From positions 620,001-684,000 of the forward strand of contig NZ_CP119391.1 of NCBI RefSeq assembly GCF_031886125.1: DNA of 64,000 bases, given 5' to 3'. The position numbers and the translations under genes are program-made. The stretch comes from Halomonas piscis. GTDB taxonomy: Bacteria > Pseudomonadota > Gammaproteobacteria > Pseudomonadales > Halomonadaceae. The notes beneath the pieces were generated by a model. That model saw only the letters and a program-made list of their open reading frames with translations. It had not been told where the DNA came from and did not search any database. Shown here one piece after another: positions 1 through 9,069 of the stretch. The first letter of the stretch is position 1; the number at the start of each line of letters is the position of its first letter.

Positions 1-1101
1 CTGGCGCCTGGTCAGGCGCTCCTGGAGATCCCAGATATCGCGCATGGGCATGCCGAAACGCTTGGGAATCGAGACGTGCTGCAGCTGGCGCGAAACGACC
101 TGCTGAGCGGCGGTGTGCGTGGCCGGAACGCCGGGCATACCTTCCTGTTCCAGGGCCGCTTTGCGCTGAACCACCGCCGGCCAGAGAAACGCCGCCAGCA
201 GAAAGGCCGGCGTGACCGGGCGACCTTCGGCCATGCGGCGATCGGTATTGGCAAGCGCCGCTTCGATCAGCTCTTCGGCCCAGTCGACGTCGGCCATGGC
301 CTCTTCGGCTTCGGGGAACAGCATGCCGAACAGATCGTAGTGGCTGAGCAGGCGGAACGTCATCAGCCCGTGGCCGGCCATGAACAGCTTGAGCACTTCG
401 TCGAACAGCCGCGCCGGCGGAATTTGCAGCAGCAGCGGCGCCAGCTCATAAATCGGCGTTTCGCTGGCTTCGTCCAGCAGAAAGTCCAGCTTGGCGGCAA
501 AGCGCACCGCGCGCAGCATGCGCACCGGGTCTTCGCGGTAGCGGGTTTCCGGGTCGCCGATCAGGCGCAGCGTACGCGTTTCGATATCGTGCACGCCGTC
601 GGCAAAGTCGTGCAGGCTGAAATCGGCAATGCTGTAGTACAGGGCGTTGACGGTAAAATCGCGCCGCAGCGCGTCCTCTTCGATGCTGCCCCAGACGTTG
701 TCGCGCAGCAGCAGTCCGGCATCGGACTGGCGGGCAATATGGTCGGCGTGTTCGTCCTGGGGCTGACCGCGAAAGGTGGTGACCTCGATGATTTCGCGAC
801 CGAAACGCACGTGCACGATGCGAAAGCGCCGCCCGATCAGCCGCGAGTTGCGGAAAAGATCGCGCACCTGCTCCGGCGTGGCGCTGGTGGCCACGTCGAA
901 GTCCTTGGGCATCTTGCCCAGCATGGCATCGCGAATGCAGCCGCCGACGAGGTACGCTTCAAAGCCTGCACCGTCGAGTCGGTAGAGAACTTTCAGCGCG
1001 GCGTCGCTGATGTGCTGGCGCGAGATGGGGTGCTCTGCGCGCGGAATGATACGGGGGGCCGGCAGGCTGGGCTTGCCGTCTTCATCGTGGCGGGATTTCA
1101 A
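1..1101 (-). CDS. pcnB: Poly(A) polymerase I (3' end beyond window)
   Basis: Adds poly(A) tails to RNA 3' ends and so promotes their decay. The nucleotidyltransferase signature is visible: LVGGCIRDAM at about residues 51-60, followed by the metal-binding DFD near residues 67-69. The last codons in the window read RFGMPMRDIWDLQERL, typical of the PcnB C-terminal region, so only the tail is missing. I placed the start at a TTG at 1101-1099. It is preceded by a GGAGA ribosome site, and no ATG lies upstream in frame before the conserved region. It follows the crcZ-like RNA and cbrAB on the same strand, the order seen in Pseudomonas. Confidence 0.93.
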   Translation of the reverse strand, partial: MKSRHDEDGKPSLPAPRIIPRAEHPISRQHISDAALKVLYRLDGAGFEAYLVGGCIRDAMLGKMPKDFDVATSATPEQVRDLFRNSRLIGRRFRIVHVRFGREIIEVTTFRGQPQDEHADHIARQSDAGLLLRDNVWGSIEEDALRRDFTVNALYYSIADFSLHDFADGVHDIETRTLRLIGDPETRYREDPVRMLRAVRFAAKLDFLLDEASETPIYELAPLLLQIPPARLFDEVLKLFMAGHGLMTFRLLSHYDLFGMLFPEAEEAMADVDWAEELIEAALANTDRRMAEGRPVTPAFLLAAFLWPAVVQRKAALEQEGMPGVPATHTAAQQVVSRQLQHVSIPKRFGMPMRDIWDLQERLTRRQ

Positions 1102-1365
1102 ATGGTCTCCGGGAATTAAAATAGCGTAATACGTTCTTGAAACAGGGAGCTGGCAACGTTCTGGCAGCGCGACCCTTGGGCACGACCGCCTGGCAGTCGC
1201 CTCGTGCATGGGCGGCGGTTTCGTCTCGCAGAGTACAAGACATGGCCTAACAAACGCTTGAGTGTAGCCGACGCTCGGGGTCTTGCAAAGCATTGGCGCC
1301 CACGCCCAGGGCCAGTGCCGTTAGCTCAAGCACCTTTGTGGCACCGTCAACAGCTCTGCAAGGGG
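1102..1365. other. Intergenic region between crcZ-like RNA and pcnB
   Basis: About 260 bases with no coding sequence that I can support. It must hold the pcnB promoter on the minus strand if the crcZ terminator is efficient, but I see no convincing -35/-10 pair. Confidence 0.5.
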
Positions 1366-1398
1366 CAATAAAAAAGGGGAACCCGGTGGGCTCCCCTT
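1366..1398 (-). terminator. Intrinsic terminator of the crcZ-like RNA
   Basis: On the minus strand AAGGGGA and TCCCCTT pair around an inner CCC/GGG stem, followed at once by a run of T. It is a textbook rho-independent terminator and sets the 3' end near 1368. Confidence 0.85.
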
Positions 1399-1905
1399 GG
1401 AGATGGATGCGTTGGCGTCCTTGCCGTTATTTTTTTCGGCGGTTTTTCTTCGTATTGGCGCATCGCCCTGAATACGCACCGCAGTCGGCAGGCGTGAGGG
1501 TCACGGTATATCCCGACCGCCTCGTATTCAATGCAATAATCCAATCGCGAATGTCGTCTCCCGGCTGTTGTTATTGTTGCCGGGGCCACGCTGATGGCCG
1601 CTGTCTTTCTTGTTGTTGTTGGCTGCTTTGTTGTGTTTTTGCCGCTGGCCGTCGCGTGCTTCGCGTCCTCCTACCGGGCGCTTGCATAGCGGCACCTGTT
1701 GTTATTGTTGGCGGTGCCGAAGGCAAGGCGAGAAAGTCCCCGTTGTTGTTGTTGTGCGGGTCCCTCTCTTTATTTTTGCTTTTTGCGTGTTCTGCCGTGT
1801 TGTTGTTGTTCAGGGCAGAAGCGAAGGCGGCGATCGCATTGTTGTTGTTGGCGCTGCGGTTAAGCGCTTGGTCGCCTGGCCCAGTGTGTTGGTTTATTTT
1901 TCTTA
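1366..1905 (-). ncRNA. crcZ: CrcZ-like Hfq/Crc-sequestering small RNA
   Basis: Read on the minus strand, this stretch has six A-rich clusters matching the AAnAAnAA (CA) motif bound by Hfq/Crc. They lie near 1838-1851, 1797-1811, 1742-1756, 1697-1712, 1609-1622 and 1566-1579, each containing AACAACAACAA or AACAATAACAACA. A sigma-54 promoter lies just upstream (1916-1931) and an intrinsic terminator ends it (1366-1398), giving a transcript of about 540 nt; P. aeruginosa CrcZ is about 407 nt. It sits between cbrB and pcnB, as in Pseudomonas. In that system CbrB/RpoN drives CrcZ, which titrates Hfq/Crc away from catabolic mRNAs. Function here is inferred from synteny and motif content; the start is the base predicted from the -12 element. 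Confidence 0.85.
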
Positions 1906-1915
1906 CCCTATACGT

Positions 1916-1931
1916 TGCATGTCGCGTGCCA
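1916..1931 (-). promoter_or_regulatory. Sigma-54 (-24/-12) promoter of crcZ
   Basis: The minus strand reads TGGCACGCGACATGCA, matching the RpoN consensus TGGCACG-N4-TTGCA at all but one position. The GG and GC dinucleotides have the correct spacing. The predicted start is near 1905. CbrB, encoded directly upstream, is a sigma-54 activator and the obvious regulator. Confidence 0.85.
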
Positions 1932-2005
1932 GTTTTTGTCATCTCTATATTTATCAAATACTTACGCGATAATTAAGAGAAAAAGGAACAAGCGCTACCG
2001 CCGTG

Positions 2006-2056
2006 TGTTACCGCCTTGAAAGGGGGCGCACGAGGCTTCTGTGTGCTGGGGTAACA
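2006..2056. promoter_or_regulatory. Candidate CbrB binding half-sites upstream of crcZ
   Basis: TGTTAC at 2006-2011 and its inverse GTAACA at 2051-2056 lie 75-125 bp upstream of the sigma-54 promoter, a normal distance for an upstream activator site. From memory, TGTTAC/GTAACA half-sites are reported for Pseudomonas CbrB, usually more closely spaced than the 39 bp here. The assignment is inferred. Confidence 0.5.
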
Positions 2057-2197
2057 GTAGGGCCGGGGGCGCCGGTGCGAGAACAGGGAGAAGGTTGCCG
2101 GCCAATGGGACATTCGTCGAAGGCGGCGGGCCTCGCCGGTATAAAGCGGGAGGGTCAAGCGCTCGAATGTCCAGGCTGAGGCCGTCAGGAAGCGAGT

Positions 2198-3595
2198 CTA
2201 GGAGGAGCGACGAGCATTTTTCTTGCGCGGTATGCCCAGCCGCTGGCGGCGCTCCCAGAGATTCTTGCGGCTGATGCCGAGCTTTTGGGCCAGCTCGGTT
2301 TCGCTCATGTGGTCCTGGTGCTCGAGCACGAAGTGTTGAAAATAGTCTTCCAGCGATACGCCTTCGGCGGTGCCGCCGGGAGGGGGCTCGGCCGGCGCCT
2401 CGTCGGCTGGCGCTTGTGGCGGCGTGACCGATGCGGGCTGAGGGCGTGTGGCGGCGGGCGCCAGCCCCAGGTCGTCGGGGTGGATCAGGTGGCCTTCGGC
2501 AAGGATGACGCCGCGCTCCAGGGCGTTTTCCAGCTCGCGCACGTTACCCGGCCAGGGGTAGTCGCGCAGGTCCTGGCGCGCCGCCCGGGACAGGCGCAGG
2601 CCTTCGCGGCCGTGACGCTTGAGCGCCTTGTCGAGCAGGATATCGGCGATCGCCAGGACGTCGTCGTCGCGCTCGCGCAGGGGCGGAAGATCGATCTGCA
2701 TGACGTTGAGCCGGTAGTAAAGGTCCAGGCGAAACTCGCCGCTTTTGGACAGCGCCGCCAGGTCGCGGTGGGTGGCGGCGATCAGGCGCACGTCGACGTG
2801 GCGGGTTTCCACCGAGCCGATCTTGCGGATTTCGCCTTCCTGCAGCACGCGCAGCAGCCGTGCCTGGGCGTCCAGCGGCAGCTCGCCGATTTCATCCAGA
2901 AACAGAGTGCCGCCGTCGGCGGCTTCGACCAGGCCGGTGCGCGAGGCGCTGGCGCCGGTAAAGGCCCCCTTTTCGTGGCCGAACAGCTCGGATTCGATCA
3001 GCGTTTCGGGGATCGCGGCGCAGTTGACCGACACCAGCGAGGCCGCGGCGCGCTTGCTCTGCTGGTGCAAGGCGCGGGCCACCAGCTCCTTGCCGGTGCC
3101 TGACTCGCCCAGAATCAGCACGGTGACGTCGGCCGGGGCGGTCTTGCGAATGCGGGTATAGACCTGCTGCATGGCGTCGCAGTCGCCGATCATGATCTGC
3201 TGGTCGCCGCCTTCGTCGGTGATTTCCGGCGGCTCGCCCTGGCGCATGGCCTGCTGGTGGAGGATGCGCGAAACGGTCTCCACCAGTTCGCCGTGGTCGA
3301 ACGGCTTGGCGATGTAGTCCACCGCGCCCTGCTTGAGCGAGTCGATGGCCGAGCGCATGCTGGCGTAGCTGGTCATGATCAGCACCGGCACCGGCGCGGC
3401 GCGCTCGATCAGCACCGTGCCTTCTTCCCCCGGCAGGCGCAGATCGGCGATCACCAGGTCGAAGCGCTGCGGGTCCAGGCGGTCGGCTTCTTCGGCGCTT
3501 TCCGCTTCGCTGACGGCGTAGCCGTGGCGTTCCAGCAGACGCTTGAGCGCGCTGCGAATGATTGCTTCATCTTCAACAATCAGAATCTGTTGCAT
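2198..3595 (-). CDS. cbrB: Sigma-54-dependent response regulator CbrB
   Basis: Response regulator of the CbrA/CbrB system, which controls carbon/nitrogen balance by activating sigma-54 promoters. About 465 residues. The receiver domain has its phosphoacceptor Asp near residue 51 (VIADLRL). The AAA+ domain has Walker A GESGTGKE at about 163-170 and the sigma-54-contacting GAFTGA at about 210-215. A Fis-type helix-turn-helix lies at the C-terminus ([17 protein letters not shown]). The open frame continues upstream, but homology starts at [11 protein letters not shown]. This ATG overlaps the 3' end of cbrA by 23 bp, suggesting translational coupling. The likely main target, crcZ, is the next transcription unit. 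Confidence 0.95.
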   Translation of the reverse strand: MQQILIVEDEAIIRSALKRLLERHGYAVSEAESAEEADRLDPQRFDLVIADLRLPGEEGTVLIERAAPVPVLIMTSYASMRSAIDSLKQGAVDYIAKPFDHGELVETVSRILHQQAMRQGEPPEITDEGGDQQIMIGDCDAMQQVYTRIRKTAPADVTVLILGESGTGKELVARALHQQSKRAAASLVSVNCAAIPETLIESELFGHEKGAFTGASASRTGLVEAADGGTLFLDEIGELPLDAQARLLRVLQEGEIRKIGSVETRHVDVRLIAATHRDLAALSKSGEFRLDLYYRLNVMQIDLPPLRERDDDVLAIADILLDKALKRHGREGLRLSRAARQDLRDYPWPGNVRELENALERGVILAEGHLIHPDDLGLAPAATRPQPASVTPPQAPADEAPAEPPPGGTAEGVSLEDYFQHFVLEHQDHMSETELAQKLGISRKNLWERRQRLGIPRKKNARRSS

Positions 3596-6509
3596 GGGGC
3601 GGCGGCTCGTCCTGTTGATAAAGCGGTAGCCATAGGGTGATGGCGGTGCCGCGGGATTGGCCGGGGGGCGGCGAGGCAACCTCAATGTTGCCCTGGTGCT
3701 CGCTTGCGATCTGATAGGCGAGCGAAAGCCCGAGCCCGGTACCTTCGCCGGCAGGTTTGGTGGTGGTGAACGGCTCGAACAGGCGGTGGCGTACGGCGTC
3801 GGAGATGCCGTGGCCGTTGTCGGTGGCGCACCACCAGGCGTAGCCGTCTTGGTTTCCGGCGCTGACGGTGACCGTGCCGTCCGGGGCGCAGGCGTCCCGG
3901 GCGTTGCCAAGGATGTTGAGCATGACCTGAATCAGCCGCTGGGCATCGCCGCGCACGATAATGTCTGCCGGGCAGTCGCTGTGGAAGCGGACGGCTTCGT
4001 CGGTACGCGCCAAGTGTAACAAATGCAGGGCTTCTTCGCTGATGCGGGCAAGCTCGACCGGGGAGCGTGGCAGGGCTACCGATTGACGGCCGCCGTGGGC
4101 AAACTCCACCAGCGAGTTGACGATGCGGGTGATGCGTTCGGTCTGGGTCTGAATGTGCTCGGCGGTTTCCAGCATGACCGGGTCGTCGGTGTCGTAGCGC
4201 AGGTTTTGCGCAAGCGACGAGATGGCGGTGACCGGATTGCCGATTTCGTGGGCGACGCCGGCGGCCAGCTGACCAATGGAGGCAAGCCTGGCGGCGTGGA
4301 CCAGCTCGTCCTCGAGCCATTTCATTTCGGTGTGGTCTTCAATCAGCACCACGCTGCCGCCGTGGCTGTCGTCGCCGTCCAGGGTGGCCTTGTTCAGGGT
4401 GAGAAAATAGTCGCGCTCGTGAAGGCGCACGGCCTGCTGGTAAAGCGTGACGCTCGAACTCTCCAGAGCGTTTTGCATCAGCGTCGGCCAGGGCTCGGGC
4501 AGGCTGTCGCGGTGAGCGCCGATGACGCTTTCGCCGCTGATGCCGGAAAGCTTGGCGAGCGCTCGGTTCCACATGACGATCTCGTCATCGTTGCCGAACA
4601 GGCAAAGCCCCACGGGCAGGTTGGTCAGCGTCTGGCGGTGGTGGCGGCGCAGGCCGTCCAGCTCTCGGGCAAGCCCGGTCAGCCGCGACCGATAGGCTTC
4701 AAGCCGGCTTTCGACGAAGTGAATGTCGTCGGTAACCGGAGCGTCGTCGTGGCGATAGGGCAGGTAGCGGTCGACAATATCCCGGGCCACCGACGGCCCC
4801 ATCAGCCCCGAGAGGTTGGCCTGAATGCGATCGCGCAGGCGGCGCAGGGCGTAGGGGCGGTATTCCTCAGAGGTGAGATTGAGGGCTGACAGCGCGCGGC
4901 TGACTTCGCGGTCGGCGGCTTCGTCGCCCAGCGCTTCCGCCAGCTGGGCGGTAAAGTCGGCCACCGTGGCGGCCTGGAGCGGCAGGCGCTTGGAACGGAT
5001 GACGGCGTCTACCGAGCAGGCTTCGGCCGCTGCGCTTTCGCCTTCGGAGGTGCGGCTGAATAGCGAAACGACGATCAGCGCAAGGATATTGGCGGCAAGT
5101 GACATCAGTGTCACCTGATACCACACCGGCTCGCCGGGCAGCGGCGACCACAGCGCCGGCAGCGGCACAAAAAGCGGCAGCCAAAGCCCCCAGAGCCAGA
5201 TGACGCTGCCGACGGCCAGGCCGGTGACCAGCCCTTTGCGGTTGGCGCCGGGCCAGTACAAAAGGGCCAGCATGCCGGGCAGGCACTGCACCATGCCGGC
5301 AAAGGCAGCGAGCCCCAGCGTAATGAGGTCGTGGCGGCCGACGCCAGCGTGAAACAGCCAGCCGCCGACCACTACCGCGACGACCAGCCCGCGGCGTAGC
5401 CAGCGCAGCCAGCCGTAAAGATCCGCTCGGGCCTCGGGCGGGCGGGCCACCAGTACGATGTGATTGAGAATCATCCCCGACAGCGCCAGCGCAATCATGA
5501 TCATGGTGCCGCTGGCCGCGGCCAGCCCGGCAATGAAGGCCAGCGCGCCGACGCCGGGGTATTCGCTCACTAGATAGACGGCATAGGCGGTAGCGCTGAT
5601 GGGCGTGCCGGCCGTCTGCTGCGCCGCCCACCAGATCAGCGGCACGGGCAGCGCCGTCAGCAAAAGGTAAAGCGGCAGCGTCCAGCTGGCCTGCAGCAGC
5701 GTATGGCGCGACAGGCTTTCGGCGAAGGTGACGTGAAACATGTGCGGCATCATGAAGGCGGCGGTAAAGAACAGCAGCAGCAGCGTGCGCCAGTGAGCCG
5801 GATCGAGGGTGGGCGTTTGCGCGACCAGCGCCTGGCCCTCACCGCTGGCAAGCCACTGCTGCAGCTGGTGGGGACCGTCGAAAACACCCCACAGCGCTAT
5901 CGCTCCCAGCGCCAGCATTGCTCCGAGCTTGACCAGCGACTCGAAGGCAATCGTGGCCAGCAGGGTATTGTGGCGCGTGAGAAGATGGCTCGAGCGGGCG
6001 CCGAACAGCACCGCAAACGCGGCCGTCACCAGACAAAACAGCAGCGCCACCGAGCTGCCTGCTTTGCTCCCGGTCATGGCGTTGACAGCCTCGCTCAGGG
6101 CCTTGACCTGAATGCCCAGCAGCGGCATCACGGCAAAGGTGCTGATCAGGGTCACCAGAGTGCCCGCCCAGCGGGTGCGGAAACGAAAGGCGAACAGGTC
6201 GGCAAGCGAGGCCAGCTGATAGGTGCGGGTAATGCGCTGGATGGGTACCAGCAGTACCGGGGCGAGCAGGAAAGCACCGGCCGCGCCCAGGTAATAGGCC
6301 AGATAGCCAAATCCGGCGCCGGCGGCGAACTCGACGCTGCCGTAGACCGCCCAGGCGCTGGTGTAAACGCCGAGCGCAAGCGTATACACCGCCGGGTGGC
6401 GGGTCAGCCGGGAGGAAATCCAGCCGCGCTCCACCGCGACGGCGCAGCCAAACAGCAGGGCGAGATAGCCAAGTCCCAGCAGAGTGATTGTCGCCAACTC
6501 ACCGCTCAT
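3573..6509 (-). CDS. cbrA: Sensor histidine kinase CbrA with transporter-like domain
   Basis: Membrane sensor kinase that phosphorylates CbrB. At 978 residues it is close to the roughly 983 of P. aeruginosa CbrA. The first half or so is a sodium:solute-symporter-type membrane domain with many hydrophobic helices. A PAS-like segment follows at about 600-720 ([21 protein letters not shown]), then a HisKA box with the phosphoacceptor His near residue 755 ([11 protein letters not shown]), and a HATPase domain with DNGHGI and [10 protein letters not shown]. The ATG overlaps the stop of cbrX (ATGAGCGGTGA). Whether the transporter domain moves histidine, as reported in Pseudomonas, cannot be told from sequence. 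Confidence 0.95.
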   Translation of the reverse strand: MSGELATITLLGLGYLALLFGCAVAVERGWISSRLTRHPAVYTLALGVYTSAWAVYGSVEFAAGAGFGYLAYYLGAAGAFLLAPVLLVPIQRITRTYQLASLADLFAFRFRTRWAGTLVTLISTFAVMPLLGIQVKALSEAVNAMTGSKAGSSVALLFCLVTAAFAVLFGARSSHLLTRHNTLLATIAFESLVKLGAMLALGAIALWGVFDGPHQLQQWLASGEGQALVAQTPTLDPAHWRTLLLLFFTAAFMMPHMFHVTFAESLSRHTLLQASWTLPLYLLLTALPVPLIWWAAQQTAGTPISATAYAVYLVSEYPGVGALAFIAGLAAASGTMIMIALALSGMILNHIVLVARPPEARADLYGWLRWLRRGLVVAVVVGGWLFHAGVGRHDLITLGLAAFAGMVQCLPGMLALLYWPGANRKGLVTGLAVGSVIWLWGLWLPLFVPLPALWSPLPGEPVWYQVTLMSLAANILALIVVSLFSRTSEGESAAAEACSVDAVIRSKRLPLQAATVADFTAQLAEALGDEAADREVSRALSALNLTSEEYRPYALRRLRDRIQANLSGLMGPSVARDIVDRYLPYRHDDAPVTDDIHFVESRLEAYRSRLTGLARELDGLRRHHRQTLTNLPVGLCLFGNDDEIVMWNRALAKLSGISGESVIGAHRDSLPEPWPTLMQNALESSSVTLYQQAVRLHERDYFLTLNKATLDGDDSHGGSVVLIEDHTEMKWLEDELVHAARLASIGQLAAGVAHEIGNPVTAISSLAQNLRYDTDDPVMLETAEHIQTQTERITRIVNSLVEFAHGGRQSVALPRSPVELARISEEALHLLHLARTDEAVRFHSDCPADIIVRGDAQRLIQVMLNILGNARDACAPDGTVTVSAGNQDGYAWWCATDNGHGISDAVRHRLFEPFTTTKPAGEGTGLGLSLAYQIASEHQGNIEVASPPPGQSRGTAITLWLPLYQQDEPPPHATDSDC

Positions 6510-6675
6510 CGAGTTTCCTTTTCTGTTCCAGCCACACGGTCAGGGCAATCAGTCCGCCCCAGATCAGAAAGGGTCGGTACCAGACAACGTCGGGGTCGCC
6601 CCAGCCGCTCATCAACAGCGGCGAGAGCAGATAGCCCCCGAATACCAGAAACAGCATGATGCGATAGACGTACAC
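6499..6675 (-). CDS. cbrX: Small membrane protein CbrX
   Basis: A 58-residue frame starting at GTG 6675, with a GGAGAG ribosome site about 7 bases upstream. It has two hydrophobic segments (YRIMLFLVFGGYLLSPLL and FLIWGGLIALTVWL) separated by a short polar loop, and ends in a basic tail. It starts 2 bp after the gluQ stop and overlaps the cbrA start by 11 bp, so it is almost certainly translated in one operon with cbrA. Position, size and topology match the small gene preceding cbrA in Pseudomonas (cbrX), reported to be co-transcribed with cbrAB. Biochemical role unknown. Confidence 0.75.
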   Translation of the reverse strand: MYVYRIMLFLVFGGYLLSPLLMSGWGDPDVVWYRPFLIWGGLIALTVWLEQKRKLDER

Positions 6676-6677
6676 GG

Positions 6678-7610
6678 CTAGCTCTCCTTCGGCATGGCTT
6701 GCGGGGCCGGGCGCGTGGATGTGTGGGCCAGCCTCGACGGCGCCCAGTGTGCTGTGGCCCAGGCCAGCTGCTCGGCCACCGGCGCCTGTGCCAGCGCAGC
6801 CGGTGGCGCCTGATTCAGCGCTTCCAGAGCGGCTAGAAGCTGCCGGCGAATGCCGTCCGGGCGGGTGGCAAGCGCCGGCGCCAGGTTCTGCTTGGAAAGC
6901 TTTTGACCGTTGGGCGCCACCACCAGCGGCAGGTGTAAGTAGCGCGGGTGCGGGTAGCCAAGCGCCCGCTGGAGCTGGCGCTGCCAGGGAGTGTTGTCCA
7001 AAAGATCCATGCCGCGCACCACGTCGGTCATGCCCTGGTCGGCGTCGTCGACAACTACGGCGAGCTGATAGGCAAAAAGCGCGTCCTTGCGCTTGAGCAC
7101 CACGTCGCCAAGGGTGGCCGGATCAAAGGTCTGCGGGCCCAGCAGCCGATCGTCGAAGCGTGCCGGGTGCTCGCCCAGGTCGCTTCTCAGCCGCCAGGCC
7201 ACCGGGGCGTCCGGGCGGCAAACGCCGCGGCGACACCAGCCGGGGTAAACGGCGTAGTCGCGCCACTGCTTGCGCGAACAGCTGCACGGGTAAGCCAGCC
7301 CCGCCCCTGCCAGCCGTTCAAGCGCGGCCTGGTAGGCGTCGTGGCGGGTATGCTGCCACCGCACCTCGCCGTCCCACTCAAGGCCGAAGGCATCGAGCTG
7401 GGCAAGGATGGTATCGGCGGCCCCGGCCGGGCAGCGGGGCGGGTCGATGTCCTCTATGCGTACTTGCCATTCGCCGCCGGCCGCCCGGGCGTCCAGGTAG
7501 CTGCCCAGCGCCGCGACCAGCGAGCCAAAGTGCAGCGGGCCCGACGGCGTGGGCGCAAAGCGGCCGCGGTAGCCGGCGTCTGGGCCAGGGGGTGGGGGAA
7601 ACGTTGTCAT
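6678..7610 (-). CDS. gluQ: Glutamyl-Q tRNA(Asp) synthetase
   Basis: A truncated glutamyl-tRNA synthetase paralogue that glutamylates queuosine in the anticodon of tRNA-Asp. Evidence: [15 protein letters not shown] (the HIGH-like motif), a zinc-type cysteine cluster (CSCSRKQW...GWCRRGVC), and KLSKQN as the KMSKS equivalent. There is no anticodon-binding domain, giving about 310 residues, typical of GluQ-RS. Starts at 7610 (MTTFPP) or 7619 (MAAMTT) are both possible; neither has a clear ribosome site. It follows dksA, as in E. coli and Pseudomonas. Confidence 0.93.
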   Translation of the reverse strand: MTTFPPPPGPDAGYRGRFAPTPSGPLHFGSLVAALGSYLDARAAGGEWQVRIEDIDPPRCPAGAADTILAQLDAFGLEWDGEVRWQHTRHDAYQAALERLAGAGLAYPCSCSRKQWRDYAVYPGWCRRGVCRPDAPVAWRLRSDLGEHPARFDDRLLGPQTFDPATLGDVVLKRKDALFAYQLAVVVDDADQGMTDVVRGMDLLDNTPWQRQLQRALGYPHPRYLHLPLVVAPNGQKLSKQNLAPALATRPDGIRRQLLAALEALNQAPPAALAQAPVAEQLAWATAHWAPSRLAHTSTRPAPQAMPKES

Positions 7611-7658
7611 GGCGGCCATGATAACAGCGCCGCTGCCTGGGTGAGGGAGAGAAACGCC

Positions 7659-7682
7659 GGCGGGCACCCGCGGATGCCCGCC
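7659..7682 (-). terminator. Hairpin downstream of dksA
   Basis: An 8-bp perfect stem (GGCGGGCA / TGCCCGCC) lies between dksA and gluQ. The T-stretch after it on the minus strand is poor, so it may attenuate rather than stop transcription into gluQ. Confidence 0.5.
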
Positions 7683-7697
7683 CTTGAGCGTGGCGTG

Positions 7698-8135
7698 TTA
7701 GCTGCCGAGTTGCTTTTCCTTGAGCTCGTCCAGGGTCTTGCAGTCCACGCACAGCGTGGCGGTGGGCCGCGCCTCGAGGCGGCGAATACCGATTTCGATG
7801 CCGCAGGCTTCGCAGAAGCCGTAGTCGTCATCGTCGATTTTCTCGATGGTTTCATTGATCTTTTTGAGCAGCTTGCGCTCGCGATCCCGGGTGCGAAGCT
7901 CCAGGTTGAAGCCCTCTTCCTGGGTGGCCCGGTCGGCCGGATCGGCGTAGTTGTTGGCCTCTTCCTGGAGGTGGCGAACGGTACGGTCCACCTCTTCCAT
8001 GAGCTCCTGTTTCCAGTCCTGCAGGAGCTGGCGGAAGTGCGCCAGCTGCTGCTCGTTCATGTATTCTTCCCCCGCCGCCGGTTCGTACGGGGTGAAAGTC
8101 CTGGAAGCTTCCGTATTGTTGTCCGCTACTGGCAT
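7698..8135 (-). CDS. dksA: RNA polymerase-binding transcription factor DksA
   Basis: Binds the RNA polymerase secondary channel and, with ppGpp, mediates stringent control of rRNA and amino-acid promoters. The 145-residue protein has the expected coiled coil carrying the tip motif (ADPADRATQEE, about 64-74). The C4 zinc finger CEACG...LCVDC and a short C-terminal helix complete it. The ATG at 8135 is preceded by AAGGGGC. Divergent from sfsA and followed by gluQ. Confidence 0.96.
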   Translation of the reverse strand: MPVADNNTEASRTFTPYEPAAGEEYMNEQQLAHFRQLLQDWKQELMEEVDRTVRHLQEEANNYADPADRATQEEGFNLELRTRDRERKLLKKINETIEKIDDDDYGFCEACGIEIGIRRLEARPTATLCVDCKTLDELKEKQLGS

Positions 8136-8310
8136 GGAGTGCCCCTTACGTAAATGACTGCTGAACGACCATTAGGCTATCCAATGATGTCGCGCCAAAG
8201 GCATGCTTGTTTAGCGCAAAATCCGGGGGAATGCAAGCATGATGCCGGCAGGAAACCGTGGCAGGATAGCGCGCCTGGGCGTTTGAGCCCGATACGTAAA
8301 GGAGAACAGC

Positions 8311-9069
8311 ATGACAACCCCCTTGCCCGGGAAGCCCGGCGAGTGGCGCTATCCGGCGCTGATGGCCGGCACGCTGATACGCCGCTACAAGCGTTTTCTG
8401 GCGGATGTGCGGCTGGATGACGGCCGGGAGGTGGTCGCTCACTGCCCCAACACCGGAGCGATGACCGCGGTCAACAAGCCCGGCTGCCGGGTGTGGCTTG
8501 AGCCAAACGATAACCCCAGGCGCAAGCTGGCCTGGACCTGGGAGCTCATTGAGCTGCCCGCTGAAGGCGAGGGCGTGGCCACGGCTTCGGTGAACACCGG
8601 CCGCGCCAACCGTATTGCCGAACAGGCTCTCGGCAGCGGCTTGATCGAGCCGCTTGCCGGCTATGCCCGCTTGAAGCGGGAAGCCAAAGTGGACGATGCG
8701 CGGCTGGACTTTCTGCTCGACGACCCGGCGCTGGGGCGGGCCTACGTCGAAGTCAAACAGGTGACGCTGAAGGAAGCCGACGGCCTGGGGTATTTTCCCG
8801 ATGCGGTGAGCGCGCGCGGCACCCGGCACCTGCGTACTCTGGCCCGCCTGGCACGGGAAGGACAGCGGGCGGTGCTGCTGTTTTGCGTGGCGCACGAGGG
8901 CATTGCCAGCGTCGGCGCGGCGGCGCACATCGACCCTGCCTACGCCGAAGCGCTGGCGGCGGCCGCTGCCAGCGGCGTGGAGGTGCTGGCCTACGGCGTG
9001 CGCTTCAGCCGAGCAGAGGGCGTGCCGGTGGCCGTGGCGCTCGAGCGGCGTCTGGACGTGCGGCTCTAG
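8311..9069 (+). CDS. sfsA: SfsA family DNA-binding/sugar fermentation stimulation protein
   Basis: A 252-residue protein spanning the whole SfsA family, with characteristic blocks RRYKRFLADV, HCPNTGAM, SVNTGRANR, DFLLDD, YVEVKQVTL and FPDAVSARG. Family members bind DNA, and the core resembles an archaeal nuclease fold; the physiological role is poorly defined. A strong AAGGAGAACAGC ribosome site precedes the ATG. It lies divergent from dksA, a neighbour in many gammaproteobacteria. Its stop overlaps that of the convergent DUF4426 gene by 4 bp. Confidence 0.93.
   Translation: MTTPLPGKPGEWRYPALMAGTLIRRYKRFLADVRLDDGREVVAHCPNTGAMTAVNKPGCRVWLEPNDNPRRKLAWTWELIELPAEGEGVATASVNTGRANRIAEQALGSGLIEPLAGYARLKREAKVDDARLDFLLDDPALGRAYVEVKQVTLKEADGLGYFPDAVSARGTRHLRTLARLAREGQRAVLLFCVAHEGIASVGAAAHIDPAYAEALAAAAASGVEVLAYGVRFSRAEGVPVAVALERRLDVRL

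Noticed and set aside
1560..1850. GTT/AAC clusters as a simple-sequence microsatellite
   Set aside because: The clusters are separated by unique sequence, several are framed by perfect hairpin stems, and they lie between a promoter and a terminator, which fits functional sites better than slippage.
1571..1957. Open frame on the minus strand encoding Asn-rich tracts (NNNN several times)
   Set aside because: The Asn runs are the AAC repeats of the crcZ-like RNA. No ribosome site, the frame starts upstream of the predicted transcript start, and no domain is visible.
1293..1976. Plus-strand frames rich in Val/Leu/Cys over the same region
   Set aside because: Complement of the A-rich RNA motifs (GTT repeats); no start signal or family similarity.
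3596..3910. N-terminal extension of CbrB
   Set aside because: The upstream codons lie inside cbrA, are Pro/Ala/Thr-rich without a domain, and the receiver domain begins at the internal ATG.
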